Shown piece after piece: positions 1 to 9,521 of a stretch of 39,569 bases of DNA. Positions within the stretch are counted from its first letter, which is position 1. The number at the start of each line of letters is the position of its first letter. The position numbers were made by a program, and so were the translations under genes. Source of the stretch: Nitrosomonas sp. JL21 (lineage in GTDB: Bacteria; Pseudomonadota; Gammaproteobacteria; Burkholderiales; Nitrosomonadaceae); assembly GCF_009833095.1 (NCBI RefSeq), contig NZ_QRCB01000049.1, positions 1 through 39,569 on the forward strand, read 5' to 3'. The notes below the pieces were generated by a model, which was given only the letters and a program-made list of their open reading frames with translations, was not told the DNA's origin and ran no database searches.

Positions 1-3
1 GCT

Positions 4-2544
4 TTATTCCTTTAGTGACCAGATATTGGTACTAAAGTTGGAGACCGACTGGTCATAGCCCGTGAGAATCACAATCGCATTGCAGGAGCTGCACGCTGTG
101 GCTGTGGCGGTAAACAAAGGAGGGCCGGAAATGGCTTCAACCCAGGTATTGCCATTGAAGTATTCGCCCGAAGTGCCAGCGCTGGCGCCAAACAGTGCGT
201 GATGCTTGCCTTTATAAAAAGCGCCAGCCGCACCCGCGCGACTGCGTTTCAGATTGGCGATCGGTGTCCAGGTATCCGTTGCGGTATCGTATATCTCGGC
301 GACATTTTGCTCACAGCCATAGAAATCGCACGAGAAACCGCCCGTCACTGTCACTCTCGTATCGCTAGCGGATACGGTAGCCGTTGCATACGATGCTGGA
401 GTGGGCTTGGCAGTACCTGTTGACCAGCTATCGTCTACCGGATCGTAGATATAAGTGGTATTGAGGATGCTGGATAGGTTGGAGCCGCCGAATACATATA
501 GTTTGCCATTGACAGACACTATCGCTGCTTGCAGCAACGGTTGAGGTAGTGGTGCGCCGGTGCTCCAGGTTTTGGTTACGGTATCGAATATTTGCACGCT
601 ATCCGACAACGTTCCGGTATAAGGCTGGTAGCCGCCAACGACATAAATCTTCGAACCCACCGCAGCAGATGCGGTATTGCTGAGAGGAATCGGCATTGTC
701 CATTGTGAACTCATCGTCGAAACAAAATTGGAGAGCGCAACCGACTCGACCGTACCCGTGATGCCCCAAGGCGCTTCACCGCCTATCACCCAGTATTTTC
801 CTCCTACTCTGGCGCTGCTGGCCCAGGCGCGGGGTATCAGCGTTTGCCCCACGACGCTGGGTTTGAAGGAGGCCTCGAAACAGGCTCCGACATCGCCGAT
901 ATTATTGTTGGCGGAAATGACTTTCAAAGTACCTGCACCTAAGTTACTGGTTGCCAATTTGGCTCGAATGACGGTATTCGACCAGCTTAGCACGGTCAGT
1001 GCTTTGCCATTGAAGTCGACTTTACCGCTGGCGGTGCCGAAATTATGACCCGTAATGGTAATGGTATCGCCCGGAATAGCGGATGAGGGTGAGATTTTCC
1101 ATATGGTTGGCTCGGTCATTGCGCCTGGCTGTAGTGCCTTGCGCAAATTTGCGCGGCCTTGACTTACGCTAAGCCGGCTCATCGAGGCAGGTTGATTGAC
1201 ACTATTCATTACTGCGCTTTTGATCGATCTCCAGTTTTTTTCGGGTGAATTTGCCCACACCATTGCAGCGATGCCGCTGATATGCGGCGTAGCCATGGAT
1301 GTGCCGGAAAGAGTGTCATATTCATCGTTCGGCATGGTACTGAGAATACCGTTTCCGGGCGCAAAAACATCCACGCTGTTGCAGCCGTAGTTCGAGAACC
1401 AAGCTTGATCGTCACTCGCGTCACTGGCGCCGACGGAAATAATGTTGTCAACGTTGTAGCCGGCAGGATAAGAGATTGAATTGTCGGTATTCAGGAAATC
1501 ATTTCCGGCAGCAGCTACAAATAAAACACCTAATCCTTTAGCGATTGAAATGGTATCGAACAGCGCCTGAGAATAACCTCCGCCGCCCCAGCTATTGCTC
1601 AGAATCATGCGTGTGTAATTATTGGTGCTTTTTGCCACCAGCGCATAATTGATCGCGTCAATGGCATCGGATGTAAAGCCGAAGCCATCGTCACAGAGAA
1701 ATTTGAGCGCCATGATCTTGGCTTTCCACGCTACCCCTGTCACGCCGATGCCATTATTACCTTTGGCGCCTATCGTGCCGCTGACATGCGTGCCATGAAA
1801 ATGGTCATCCGCAGGATCAGCATCGTCATTACAGGTATCAATGCCATAGACATCATCGATCCAGCCATTGCCATCGTCATCGACGCCATTGCCGGGAATT
1901 TCCTTTGGATTTTTCCACATGTTGGCGCTCAGATCCTGGTGAGTATAGTCGACGCCGGTGTCAATCACGGCAACAATGACTTGACTCGCATCCGTTCGAG
2001 TAGCCCAGGCTTCTGGTGCGTCGATATCGGCATCGGGGGTACCGCCAAACACCTGGCCGGTATTATGTAATCCCCACAATTCAGAAAAAAGCGGATCATT
2101 GGGTTGGGTAGCGATCGCGCGCACTTTGTAGTCAGGTTCGGCGTACTGAACGGCACCGCTGCGATACAGCATCTCAATTGCTTTGCCGGCAGCCAGAGGT
2201 GTTTGCACGACCTGTGCGCCAATATTTGCAAAGTTTTTAACTACCTTGCCTTGAATGGCGCTGAGTGCTGATATCGCAGTTGAACCGAGGTTTTCAGCCG
2301 CATTTTCCGCTGACTGAAGTCCATTAGAACTTGCTGCAGACTGATTCTTGAATTTAACAATGATCCGGTGAGGGGAGAATTCTATCTTTGGTTTGGTGGG
2401 GGAACCGGTTGATTGAGGTACAGTTTGAGCGGTGAAATTGGGAGTTTTACCCTTCGGAATGGGTATGGTCTGAGCATGAGCCGCTGTGCTGAGGCTATAT
2501 GCCAGCAGGGTAAGGCCAAATATTTTTATTTTTGCGCAATTCAT
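4..2544 (-). CDS. Secreted S8 (subtilisin-like) serine protease with IPT/TIG and Kelch-like C-terminal domains
   Basis: The 846-residue product probably acts outside the cytoplasm as an endopeptidase. I chose the ATG at 2544 because AGGAGAG sits just upstream (2549-2555) and the protein then opens with a clear signal peptide ending AHA|QT near residue 24; the frame is open for 26 more codons upstream. A propeptide-like segment (residues about 60-140, RIIVKFKNQ to YAEPDYKVRA) precedes the catalytic domain. The triad is visible: Asp195 in VIDTGVDY, His250 in HGTHVSGT and Ser416 in GTSMATP, with oxyanion Asn348 in AAGND. An IPT/TIG domain follows (about 477-548, ISPSSAIPGDTITITGHNFG), then Kelch-type repeats to the C-terminus (KIYVVGGY, KLYVFGGS, VTVTGGF). 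The gene is complete, with its TAA at 4-6. Protease assignment is secure; substrate and surface role are unknown. Confidence 0.93.
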   Translation of the reverse strand: MNCAKIKIFGLTLLAYSLSTAAHAQTIPIPKGKTPNFTAQTVPQSTGSPTKPKIEFSPHRIIVKFKNQSAASSNGLQSAENAAENLGSTAISALSAIQGKVVKNFANIGAQVVQTPLAAGKAIEMLYRSGAVQYAEPDYKVRAIATQPNDPLFSELWGLHNTGQVFGGTPDADIDAPEAWATRTDASQVIVAVIDTGVDYTHQDLSANMWKNPKEIPGNGVDDDGNGWIDDVYGIDTCNDDADPADDHFHGTHVSGTIGAKGNNGIGVTGVAWKAKIMALKFLCDDGFGFTSDAIDAINYALVAKSTNNYTRMILSNSWGGGGYSQALFDTISIAKGLGVLFVAAAGNDFLNTDNSISYPAGYNVDNIISVGASDASDDQAWFSNYGCNSVDVFAPGNGILSTMPNDEYDTLSGTSMATPHISGIAAMVWANSPEKNWRSIKSAVMNSVNQPASMSRLSVSQGRANLRKALQPGAMTEPTIWKISPSSAIPGDTITITGHNFGTASGKVDFNGKALTVLSWSNTVIRAKLATSNLGAGTLKVISANNNIGDVGACFEASFKPSVVGQTLIPRAWASSARVGGKYWVIGGEAPWGITGTVESVALSNFVSTMSSQWTMPIPLSNTASAAVGSKIYVVGGYQPYTGTLSDSVQIFDTVTKTWSTGAPLPQPLLQAAIVSVNGKLYVFGGSNLSSILNTTYIYDPVDDSWSTGTAKPTPASYATATVSASDTRVTVTGGFSCDFYGCEQNVAEIYDTATDTWTPIANLKRSRAGAAGAFYKGKHHALFGASAGTSGEYFNGNTWVEAISGPPLFTATATACSSCNAIVILTGYDQSVSNFSTNIWSLKE

Positions 2545-3264
2545 ACATCTCTCCTGTGAAGAACAACGATAGTTCAAATAAGTGATCTTTTGAAAATGCT
2601 CACGGAAAATACCAAAACACATACAAGCAAGTGATCATGAAGCGTTCATTTTTTTCTCCTTTGTCGTGGTGGAGTGAATAGCGATGTTCTTTGTCGTATG
2701 TAAAATAATTTCTTGAATGTGTGGGTAAAATCCTACTGTCCTAAAAAACCTGATGTTAATGCGTATGCTCGGTAATTATCCACTATGAGTGTTATCTGAG
2801 TATGTTTTTCAGGGAGTGGCTGTGACTTATTTCACTAAAATGCCGTGATGCAGCATATTATGAGGATTATCTCTTGGAGAAGAGGGAGGTGGGCTAGATG
2901 ATTTACGATTGATTGCGAGTCGAATGATGTACTCGAGTCATGAGATTGAGAGAAGAATCGGTGCATCCATTGTAGAGATCTAGGTTGTCGCTGTTGTTCC
3001 GGAATGACTGTACTTCCATCATCGTACTTCAATTTCAACTACAGAACTTGATTGCAATTGACAAAGGCGAGATCGTGCTTAGCTAGGATCTTGAATGCTC
3101 AGAAACGCGTTCTAAGGAAACGTTGAAAACTACTTGCCCGACCAGATTGAGTGCCAAGCTGCGCTAGAATCAAGCTCAAATGAGCCATCTGTCATTTGTG
3201 AGCTATGACTTTCAATACTTCCTCCTTGCCTATTCGTCGTTTCTTGCTAATTTTTCAACGTTTT
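2545..3264. other. 720-bp stretch without a convincing gene
   Basis: This holds the upstream region of the protease. The 9-bp direct repeat CTTTGTCGT occurs at 2659-2667 and again at 2689-2697, exactly 30 bp apart. A strong minus-strand Shine-Dalgarno (AGGAGA, 2655-2660) precedes a four-codon open frame, Met-Asn-Ala-Ser-stop, at 2649-2635. Only short, compositionally poor frames occur elsewhere, and I see no RNA gene or mobile element. Confidence 0.5.
2549..2555 (-). promoter_or_regulatory. Ribosome binding site that fixes the protease start
   Basis: Read on the minus strand this is AGGAGAG, four bases before the ATG at 2544. It favours the start giving a normal signal peptide over the longer reading frame beginning at 2622, whose first 26 codons do not look like an export signal. 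Confidence 0.6.
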
Positions 3265-3771
3265 TTAGCGTGATGCATGCTTGAGCAAATTTTCCACAAG
3301 CTGATGAAAGACTACTTTCGGATCAGGTTCTGCAGAAGTTGTTGATGAATCATTGGCATTGCTGGCTGATGAAGGCTGCCCGGCAGCGCATTGCTCATCG
3401 GAAATGGTGCGGCAGAAATCGCGGAATTTATTCCAATCGGTGTTATAGCTGAGCAGTTGATCCTGGGGAATGAAGACACGCAGGACTTCAAAATTTTGCT
3501 GCATCTCGGGCAATCGTGAACAAAGATAGGTATTGATATTGGGGGGCCAGCCTTTATGCTCCGGATACAACCACGCTAATTCTGTTTCAATGGTATATCG
3601 AAAATTGTCAATTGCGCTGGCGCGGCGTTTGCGGTTGAGAATTTCCACAAAAACCGCCACCAATCCCAATAATCCAAATAAAACGAACGGCCATAAAGGC
3701 ACTGTTTCAAAGTAGCTTGAAATTTGATTGATATTTTCGTTCAAGGTCGTCTCGATGTAAGTAAATTGCAA
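3265..3771 (-). CDS. Hypothetical single-pass inner-membrane protein
   Basis: The product is 168 residues and I do not recognise the family. One strong transmembrane segment spans about residues 27-44 (WPFVLFGLLGLVAVFVEI), followed by a basic stretch (NRKRR) that predicts a cytoplasmic C-terminal domain. That domain is rich in aromatic residues (ETELAWLYPEHKGWPPN) and ends in a Ser/Ala/Asn-rich linker and a short helix (VVFHQLVENLLKHA). The only start covering the membrane segment is a TTG at 3771 with no good ribosome site, so the start is uncertain. The gene stands alone between two non-coding stretches. Confidence 0.7.
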   Translation of the reverse strand: MQFTYIETTLNENINQISSYFETVPLWPFVLFGLLGLVAVFVEILNRKRRASAIDNFRYTIETELAWLYPEHKGWPPNINTYLCSRLPEMQQNFEVLRVFIPQDQLLSYNTDWNKFRDFCRTISDEQCAAGQPSSASNANDSSTTSAEPDPKVVFHQLVENLLKHASR

Positions 3772-4263
3772 GAAGAATTACGCGACGGCGTTCTGGGAAT
3801 ACTCAGAAAAACGCTGCCCTCGTTAGTTTAATCAGAGTTTACGTCATCTGAAACGAATGAACACGTCATCAAGGTTTGAAGAAGAGCATTCTTCATCGCA
3901 TTAACGATATGTTAAAATTCAACTCATGAATTTTAGGGTCAAGGACAACCGTCGACCGTATAGTCAGTGGACCGTATCTTGCCATAGTGGAGCAAAGGTA
4001 TCAATAATGATATTTTGTTTGCACCCATGCGGATAAACACCCGTCAAATAGAGATTGTCGATATTCGAATCAATGAGCGCTCATCATTTAACCTTCAAGA
4101 AATACCCAGCATGAACTGACCAACCTTCTCTTCGACGGTTTTGAAGGGCAATGACTGTTTGGACTTAAATTTGAATTGACCGAATGCCATTAGTTGCGTT
4201 ATTTTTGTCCGTTTAATAATAGAAGCACTTCATTTCTATTCATTTTGAGTGTGTGCTTAATGT
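3772..4263. other. 492-bp intergenic stretch upstream of xseB
   Basis: I find no supported gene. It should hold the promoter of the xseB-ispA-dxs run. A perfect 8-bp inverted repeat AAAATTCA/TGAATTTT with a 5-nt loop lies at 3914-3934. Short frames on both strands lack ribosome sites and recognisable composition. Confidence 0.45.
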
Positions 4264-4536
4264 ATGGTCAAGAATTCAAAAAATACTGCTTTGTCTCAAC
4301 CCAAGACTTATGAAGCCCCTGAAAGTTATGAAGCGGCTTCCGCTGAGTTGGAAAAAATTGTAGCTGCCATGGAGGCAGGTCAGATGTCTCTGGAAGCGTC
4401 TCTGGCAGCTTATCAGCGAGGTGCCGAATTATTGCACTATTGCCAGAACAAATTGCAGGCTGCACAGCAACAAGTGAAGATACTCGAAGCTGATATGTTG
4501 AAAAATTTCTCACGGCCTGATGCTGATGATCGCTGA
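4264..4536 (+). CDS. xseB: Exodeoxyribonuclease VII small subunit
   Basis: XseB is the small, non-catalytic subunit of exonuclease VII, which degrades single-stranded DNA to oligonucleotides in repair and recombination. The 90-residue length fits the family. The core is the expected two-helix hairpin: SYEAASAELEKIVAAMEAG, then the signature MSLEASLAAYQRGAELLHYC and a coiled helix NKLQAAQQQVKILEADM. The N-terminus (residues 1-18) is a poorly conserved extension. The gene overlaps the next (ispA) by 17 bp, so translation is probably coupled. The xseB-ispA-dxs order is common in proteobacteria. The large subunit xseA is not in the window. Confidence 0.95.
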   Translation: MVKNSKNTALSQPKTYEAPESYEAASAELEKIVAAMEAGQMSLEASLAAYQRGAELLHYCQNKLQAAQQQVKILEADMLKNFSRPDADDR

Positions 4537-5419
4537 TTTCCAGAATTGGACCAATCATAGTCAGGCACGTATCGAAACCTTCCTGGAATCCCGCTTACCT
4601 GGGGCGGATTGTGTTCCCGTACGCCTTCATAAAGCCATGCGTTATGCAGTACTGGGAGGAGGAAAACGGGTGCGACCGCTGTTATCATTCGCAGCCGGCG
4701 AACTCGCCAGTGCAGATATCGAGCGTGTAACTGTAGTAGCGGCAGCAGTCGAGCTTATCCATGCCTATTCACTGGTACATGATGATTTGCCTTGTATGGA
4801 TGATGACGTTTTGCGGCGCGGCAAATCGACCTGCCACATAGAATTCGATGAAGCTACAGCGTTATTGACGGGCGATAGTTTGCAAACCCTCGCGTTCGAG
4901 ATATTGGCGGAGAAATGCCTATCGGATGATCCGCGGACTCAATTGGACATGGTTGCTCAGTTGGCGCTTGCTTCGGGGTCGCGAGGCATGGCAGGGGGGC
5001 AAGCATTCGATCTGGACAGCGTAGGGAAGACGCTGAGTTTGCCTGAACTTGAATTCATGCATATTCACAAAACCGGCGCATTGATCCGGGCTGCCGTGAT
5101 GCTGGGCGCGCGTTGCGGCAGTCAATTGAATGAAGAACAATTGACCAGGCTCGATCATTTTGCCAAATGTGTCGGGCTGGCGTTCCAGGTGGTGGATGAT
5201 TTGCTTGATGCCGAAGCGACAACCGCCACTTTAGGTAAAACCGCCGGTAAGGATGCCGAGAATAATAAACCTACCTATGTCAGTATTCTCGGCATTATTC
5301 AAGCACGTGAACTGGCTGAGAAACTACAGCATGATGCCTATGAAGCCCTTGATGGTTTTGGTGAAGCCGCGATGCGCTTGCGCCAAGTAACCGATTTTAT
5401 TATTAAACGAAAATTCTGA
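4520..5419 (+). CDS. ispA: Farnesyl/geranyl diphosphate synthase
   Basis: A short-chain E-prenyl diphosphate synthase that condenses IPP with DMAPP and GPP to give FPP, the precursor of ubiquinone side chains, undecaprenyl phosphate and hopanoids. Both aspartate-rich motifs are visible: FARM DDLPCMDDD (about residues 88-96) and SARM DDLLD (226-230). GGGKRVRP (46-53) and the LGKTAGKD loop are also present. The two-residue insertion in the first motif (DDxxxxD) is typical of bacterial FPP synthases. Length 299 fits. The start at 4520 overlaps xseB by 17 bp; an alternative Met two codons later cannot be excluded. dxs follows after 34 bp, so the early and middle steps of isoprenoid synthesis are probably co-transcribed. 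Confidence 0.96.
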   Translation: MLMIADFQNWTNHSQARIETFLESRLPGADCVPVRLHKAMRYAVLGGGKRVRPLLSFAAGELASADIERVTVVAAAVELIHAYSLVHDDLPCMDDDVLRRGKSTCHIEFDEATALLTGDSLQTLAFEILAEKCLSDDPRTQLDMVAQLALASGSRGMAGGQAFDLDSVGKTLSLPELEFMHIHKTGALIRAAVMLGARCGSQLNEEQLTRLDHFAKCVGLAFQVVDDLLDAEATTATLGKTAGKDAENNKPTYVSILGIIQARELAEKLQHDAYEALDGFGEAAMRLRQVTDFIIKRKF

Positions 5420-5453
5420 GTTCTCTCTATCATTAATTTTTTTCAGGTCTTGA

Positions 5454-7307
5454 ATGTATCCATTGTTAGATACCATTAACTCGCCTTCTCAGTTACGCGA
5501 GCTGGAACAAAAAAAGTTACCGCAATTTGCCAAGGAATTACGCAACTTTCTGGTTGACTCGGTAGCAAAAACCGGAGGGCACTTATCTTCCAATCTGGGA
5601 ACGGTCGAACTGACGATCGCGCTGCATTATGTGTTCAATACCCCGCATGACCAATTGGTGTGGGATGTTGGGCATCAGACTTATGCGCATAAGATACTGA
5701 CAGGCAGGCGAGAAGGTATGGGAAAGCTGCGCATGCATGGAGGCATTGCCGGATTCCCGCGGCGTGACGAGAGTAATTTCGATGCTTTCGGCACGGCTCA
5801 TTCAAGCACGTCGATCAGCGCTGCGTTGGGAATGGCAGTCGCGGCGCAATTGAATAAAACCGATCGGCGCGCGATTGCAATCATCGGCGATGGCGCCATG
5901 AGCGCAGGCATGGCCTTTGAAGCATTGAACAATGCAGGGGTGATGGATGCCAATTTACTGGTTATCCTGAACGATAACGATATGTCGATTTCCCGTCCGG
6001 TCGGTGCGTTGAACAATTATTTGGCGAAGTTGATGTCGGGTAGATTTTACGCGACGGCGCGGCGCGCGGGTGAGAAGGTGCTTGGCGTTGTGCCACCGGT
6101 GCTGGAGTTGGCCAAGCGAGCTGAAGAACATGTCAAAGGCATGGTGACGCCCGGCACATTATTCGAAGAATTCGGATTCAATTATATTGGGCCTATTGAT
6201 GGTCACGACCTGGATGTTCTGATTACTACGCTGAAGAATATCAAGCATCTGGACGGCCCGCAGTTTCTGCATGTGGTTACCCGCAAAGGCGCAGGCTATC
6301 CAGTTGCTGAAGAAGATCCAATTTTATATCATGGTGTTGGCAAGTTTGATCCGAAGAAAGGCATTGTCAGCAAGCCTAATGGAAAACCTGCCTATACGCA
6401 GGTTTTCGGAGATTGGTTATGTGACATGGCGGCGCGCGATACGCGATTGATTGGCATTACTCCGGCCATGCGTGAAGGGTCTGGACTGGTGCGTTTTTCT
6501 CAGGAATACCCCGAGCGCTATTTTGATGTCGGGATAGCAGAACAGCATGCGGTGACCTTTGCCGCAGGCATGGCTTGTGATGGTCTGAAGCCGGTGGTTG
6601 CCATTTATTCTACTTTTTTGCAACGGGGATACGACCAATTGATTCATGATGTCGCGATCCAGAATCTGCCAGTTGTATTTGCTATCGATCGGGCGGGCTT
6701 GGTCGGAGCCGATGGACCTACGCATGCCGGCAGCTTTGACCTGTCGTATCTGCGGTGTATTCCGAATATGGTTGTGATGGCGCCTTCCGATGAAAATGAA
6801 TGCCGGCAGATGCTGTACACAGCGTTTCAACTGGATGCTCCGACTGCAGTGCGTTACCCTCGAGGAACTGGGCCGGGCATAAACGTTCAAAAGAAAATGC
6901 AAGCACTACCCATCGGCAAGGGAGAAATTCGGCGTCAAGGCGAAAAAATTGCGCTGCTGGCGTTTGGCAGTATGGTAACGCCCTGTCTTGAAGCTGCGGA
7001 AGAACTCAATGCAACGATTGCGAACATGAGATTCGTCAAACCCTTGGATGATGAGTTGGTGGCATCTTTGGCAGCGAGTCATGAATTATTGGTGACTGTG
7101 GAAGAAAATACCGTGATGGGTGGCGCCGGCAGCGCCGTCACCGAGTCACTCAACAACCAGCACATCGTCGTCAAAGTCTTACAACTCGGACTGCCGGATG
7201 TTTTCATCGATCAGGGTGATCACGCGCAAATGCTGGCAGATTGCGGACTCGATAAAAAAGGTATCATTACATCAGTGCAAGCAGTTTTTTCAGGCGAATC
7301 CTCATAA
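5454..7307 (+). CDS. dxs: 1-deoxy-D-xylulose-5-phosphate synthase
   Basis: The thiamine-diphosphate enzyme of the MEP pathway's first step; it joins pyruvate and glyceraldehyde 3-phosphate to give DXP, which also feeds thiamine and pyridoxal synthesis. The 617 residues match the family. The TPP-binding motif [18 protein letters not shown] starts at 145 and ends in NDNDMSIS (about 173-180). [17 protein letters not shown] near the N-terminus and [17 protein letters not shown] with GADGPTHAG in the pyrimidine-binding half are diagnostic. The ATG at 5454 has a modest CAGGT ribosome site. It sits 34 bp after ispA and 54 bp before folE2 on the same strand. Confidence 0.97.
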   Translation: MYPLLDTINSPSQLRELEQKKLPQFAKELRNFLVDSVAKTGGHLSSNLGTVELTIALHYVFNTPHDQLVWDVGHQTYAHKILTGRREGMGKLRMHGGIAGFPRRDESNFDAFGTAHSSTSISAALGMAVAAQLNKTDRRAIAIIGDGAMSAGMAFEALNNAGVMDANLLVILNDNDMSISRPVGALNNYLAKLMSGRFYATARRAGEKVLGVVPPVLELAKRAEEHVKGMVTPGTLFEEFGFNYIGPIDGHDLDVLITTLKNIKHLDGPQFLHVVTRKGAGYPVAEEDPILYHGVGKFDPKKGIVSKPNGKPAYTQVFGDWLCDMAARDTRLIGITPAMREGSGLVRFSQEYPERYFDVGIAEQHAVTFAAGMACDGLKPVVAIYSTFLQRGYDQLIHDVAIQNLPVVFAIDRAGLVGADGPTHAGSFDLSYLRCIPNMVVMAPSDENECRQMLYTAFQLDAPTAVRYPRGTGPGINVQKKMQALPIGKGEIRRQGEKIALLAFGSMVTPCLEAAEELNATIANMRFVKPLDDELVASLAASHELLVTVEENTVMGGAGSAVTESLNNQHIVVKVLQLGLPDVFIDQGDHAQMLADCGLDKKGIITSVQAVFSGESS

Positions 7308-7361
7308 ATTCTTTATCATAAGTACAGCGCCGAAAATTTCTTCGTTGCACGGGAGATCACT

Positions 7362-8165
7362 ATGAATAAACAAATAGATTTACCTATTGCAGACGTGCAG
7401 AGTTCACCGGATACCCGGCGTATTGCAATCGACAGAGTGGGTATCAAGGCCATCCGTCATCCGGTCATTGTGGCCGATAAAGATGGCGGGGTGCAGCATA
7501 CGATTGCAGTGTTTAACATGTACGTCAACTTGCCGCATAATTTCAAAGGCACGCATATGTCTCGCTTCGTCGAGATTCTCAACAGCCATGAGCGGGAAAT
7601 TTCGGTCGAATCCTTTCAGGTCATTTTGCGGGAAATGATCGAAAAACTGGAAACCGATTCCGGTCACATTGAGATGACGTTTCCTTATTTCATCAATAAA
7701 TCAGCGCCGGTTTCTCAGGTAAAAAGCTTACTGGATTATGAAATAACTTTCATTGGAGAGATTAAGAACGGTGAATATTTCTTCACCATGAAAGTGGTCG
7801 TTCCGGTGACGAGTCTGTGTCCATGTTCCAAGAAAATATCCAATTATGGCGCACATAATCAACGATCGCATGTCACCCTATCGGTGCGTACCAACAGTTT
7901 CGTGTGGATCGAAGACATCATCCGGATTGCCGAGACGAATGCTTCTTGCGAACTCTATGGTTTGCTGAAGCGGCCGGACGAAAAGTATGTCACTGAAAAG
8001 GCGTATGACAATCCAAAATTTGTCGAGGATATCGTCAGAGATATCGCCGAAGTTCTGAATCACGACACCCGTATCGATGCTTATATCGTTGAGTCGGAAA
8101 ATTTTGAATCGATTCATAATCATTCAGCCTATGCGCTGATTGAGAAAGACAAAAAGAAACACTGA
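7362..8165 (+). CDS. folE2: GTP cyclohydrolase FolE2 (type IB)
   Basis: This enzyme converts GTP to 7,8-dihydroneopterin triphosphate, the first step of folate synthesis. It belongs to the FolE2/MptA family, unrelated in sequence to zinc-dependent FolE and able to use other divalent metals. The signature [20 protein letters not shown] (residues 151-170) contains the conserved cysteine metal ligand (Cys153 region) and His165. The C-terminal [13 protein letters not shown] is the second hallmark. Length 267 is normal. A good GGGAG site precedes the ATG at 7362. I found no convincing Zur-like palindrome in the 54-bp gap after dxs, so zinc control is not supported by sequence here. Confidence 0.96.
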   Translation: MNKQIDLPIADVQSSPDTRRIAIDRVGIKAIRHPVIVADKDGGVQHTIAVFNMYVNLPHNFKGTHMSRFVEILNSHEREISVESFQVILREMIEKLETDSGHIEMTFPYFINKSAPVSQVKSLLDYEITFIGEIKNGEYFFTMKVVVPVTSLCPCSKKISNYGAHNQRSHVTLSVRTNSFVWIEDIIRIAETNASCELYGLLKRPDEKYVTEKAYDNPKFVEDIVRDIAEVLNHDTRIDAYIVESENFESIHNHSAYALIEKDKKKH

Positions 8166-8252
8166 TTTTCTCATCATTGCTGATCATTGATTGCAACGCG
8201 CAAGCTTGAGCGGATTCTTGGAATTTGAGTTTGCAATGGAGCATGGTTTCTC

Positions 8253-9335
8253 ATGATTGAATCAACTGTTGTGCAGGATCGTGCAGCTGGTGCCATCATG
8301 GGTGCATGGATTGGCGATGCGCTGGCGCTCGGCCCGCATTGGTATTACGATCTCGCCGAGCTTCGGCGCGATTATGGAGAATGGATCACCACCTATACCG
8401 ACCCCAAGCCCGGCCGCTATCACAGTGGACGAAAAGCAGGCCAGCTTTCCCAGGCTGGGATTATTCTAAAGCTGATGATGCACTCCCTGGTTGAGCAGGG
8501 CGAATATAACGAAGCGGATTTCTGCCGCCGTATGGATGAAGATCTGTTTCCATTCATCGACGGTACGCCCATGAATGGGCCTGGCGGTTATACCAGTCAA
8601 TCGATCCGGGAAGCATGGCGGCGGCGCGTGGAGCAGCAATTGCCGTGGGGACGAACGGCCGGTCATGCGGATGACACCGAGGCGATCGAGCGCACGCTGG
8701 CGATCGCTGTCCGCTATGCATTTCAGACTGCTGAGCTGGCTATGGCCGTTGCTAATAATTGCCGCCTTACTCAGATCGATGATACCGTGATTTCAATGAC
8801 GGTTGCCTATGCAGCGGTGCTGGGTATGCTGGTGCAAGGACATGCCTTGGATAGCTCGCTATCGGGCAAGCTAATGGAACTCGTGAAGTCGGGTCAATTG
8901 CCGTTTCATGCCGTTACCTTTGCTGATTTGCAACCGCCGCGTCCAGGTGATCCGGATCCTCCGCGCGCCGGACGATTTGCTTCTCCTGACGCGCTGCTCA
9001 CCCCATCCTATATGGCGAGAGCCGCAGCGGATCCCAATATCGTGATTGAACCTGCGTGGAAAGTGTCGATTGTGTATGGCATGCCATGTGCAATTTATCA
9101 TCAACTTCCCGCGGCTTATTATCTAGCTGCTCGTTTCCGGAGCGACTTTGAGTCTGCTGTTCTGCATGCGGTAAACGGTGGTGGACAGAATCAGGCGCGT
9201 GCCATTCTTACGGGGGCACTCGTCGGTGCTCAGGTGGGACTATCGCGAATTCCGCAACGATTTCTCGAAGGGCTAGAGGACGCGGAGATGCTGCAGCGTC
9301 TTGCGTTGGAATTGGCTTCTCAGATGAGAGATTGA
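8253..9335 (+). CDS. ADP-ribosylglycohydrolase-fold (crystallin J1-like) protein with missing metal ligands
   Basis: The 360-residue product has the all-helical DraG/ARH fold signature: AAGAIMGAWIGDALALGPHW near the N-terminus and a terminal helix pair VNGGGQNQARAILTGALVGA. In active ADP-ribosylhydrolases a TDDT-like motif follows the first helices and a GGDTDT-like motif sits near the end; together they bind two Mg ions. Here the first region reads SGRKAGQLSQAG and the second GGGQNQARA, so the metal-binding aspartates appear replaced. GHADDTEAIERTLAIAVRY in mid-protein is a different helix. This points to the J1-crystallin-like branch, with altered or lost hydrolase activity. It follows folE2 by 87 bp on the same strand, but no functional link to folate is evident. 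Confidence 0.85.
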   Translation: MIESTVVQDRAAGAIMGAWIGDALALGPHWYYDLAELRRDYGEWITTYTDPKPGRYHSGRKAGQLSQAGIILKLMMHSLVEQGEYNEADFCRRMDEDLFPFIDGTPMNGPGGYTSQSIREAWRRRVEQQLPWGRTAGHADDTEAIERTLAIAVRYAFQTAELAMAVANNCRLTQIDDTVISMTVAYAAVLGMLVQGHALDSSLSGKLMELVKSGQLPFHAVTFADLQPPRPGDPDPPRAGRFASPDALLTPSYMARAAADPNIVIEPAWKVSIVYGMPCAIYHQLPAAYYLAARFRSDFESAVLHAVNGGGQNQARAILTGALVGAQVGLSRIPQRFLEGLEDAEMLQRLALELASQMRD

Positions 9336-9521
9336 CGGAAATTACGATGCCGGTCACGATGTTGTAATAACGAATGCTTTTTGAATGGCGATGACCACAA
9401 AACCGATTTCTGACAGCATCGTCGATTTTGATAAATGGAGTTTTTTATAACGAAGAGTTAATCCGAGGTAGCCTACGGATCCCAATCAGCTTGGAGGATT
9501 GTAATACGCTGTATTATCTCA
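9336..9521. other. Convergent intergenic region with two small inverted repeats
   Basis: ATCCG/CGGAT (9461-9465 and 9476-9480) and TAATAC-GCT-GTATTA (9502-9516) lie between convergent genes. They could end transcription from either side, but neither has a clear U-tract. Confidence 0.3.

Noticed and set aside
3914..3934. Inverted repeat AAAATTCA/TGAATTTT as a terminator
   Set aside because: The stem is AT-only apart from one pair, no U-tract follows, and no gene ends close to it on the plus strand.
6417..6902. Minus-strand open frame of 161 codons inside dxs
   Set aside because: It is antisense to the conserved pyrimidine-binding half of Dxs, with His/Arg/Ser-rich shadow composition.
7308..7361. 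Zur operator before folE2
   Set aside because: The 54-bp gap was inspected for a palindrome of the GAAATGTTATA type and none was found.
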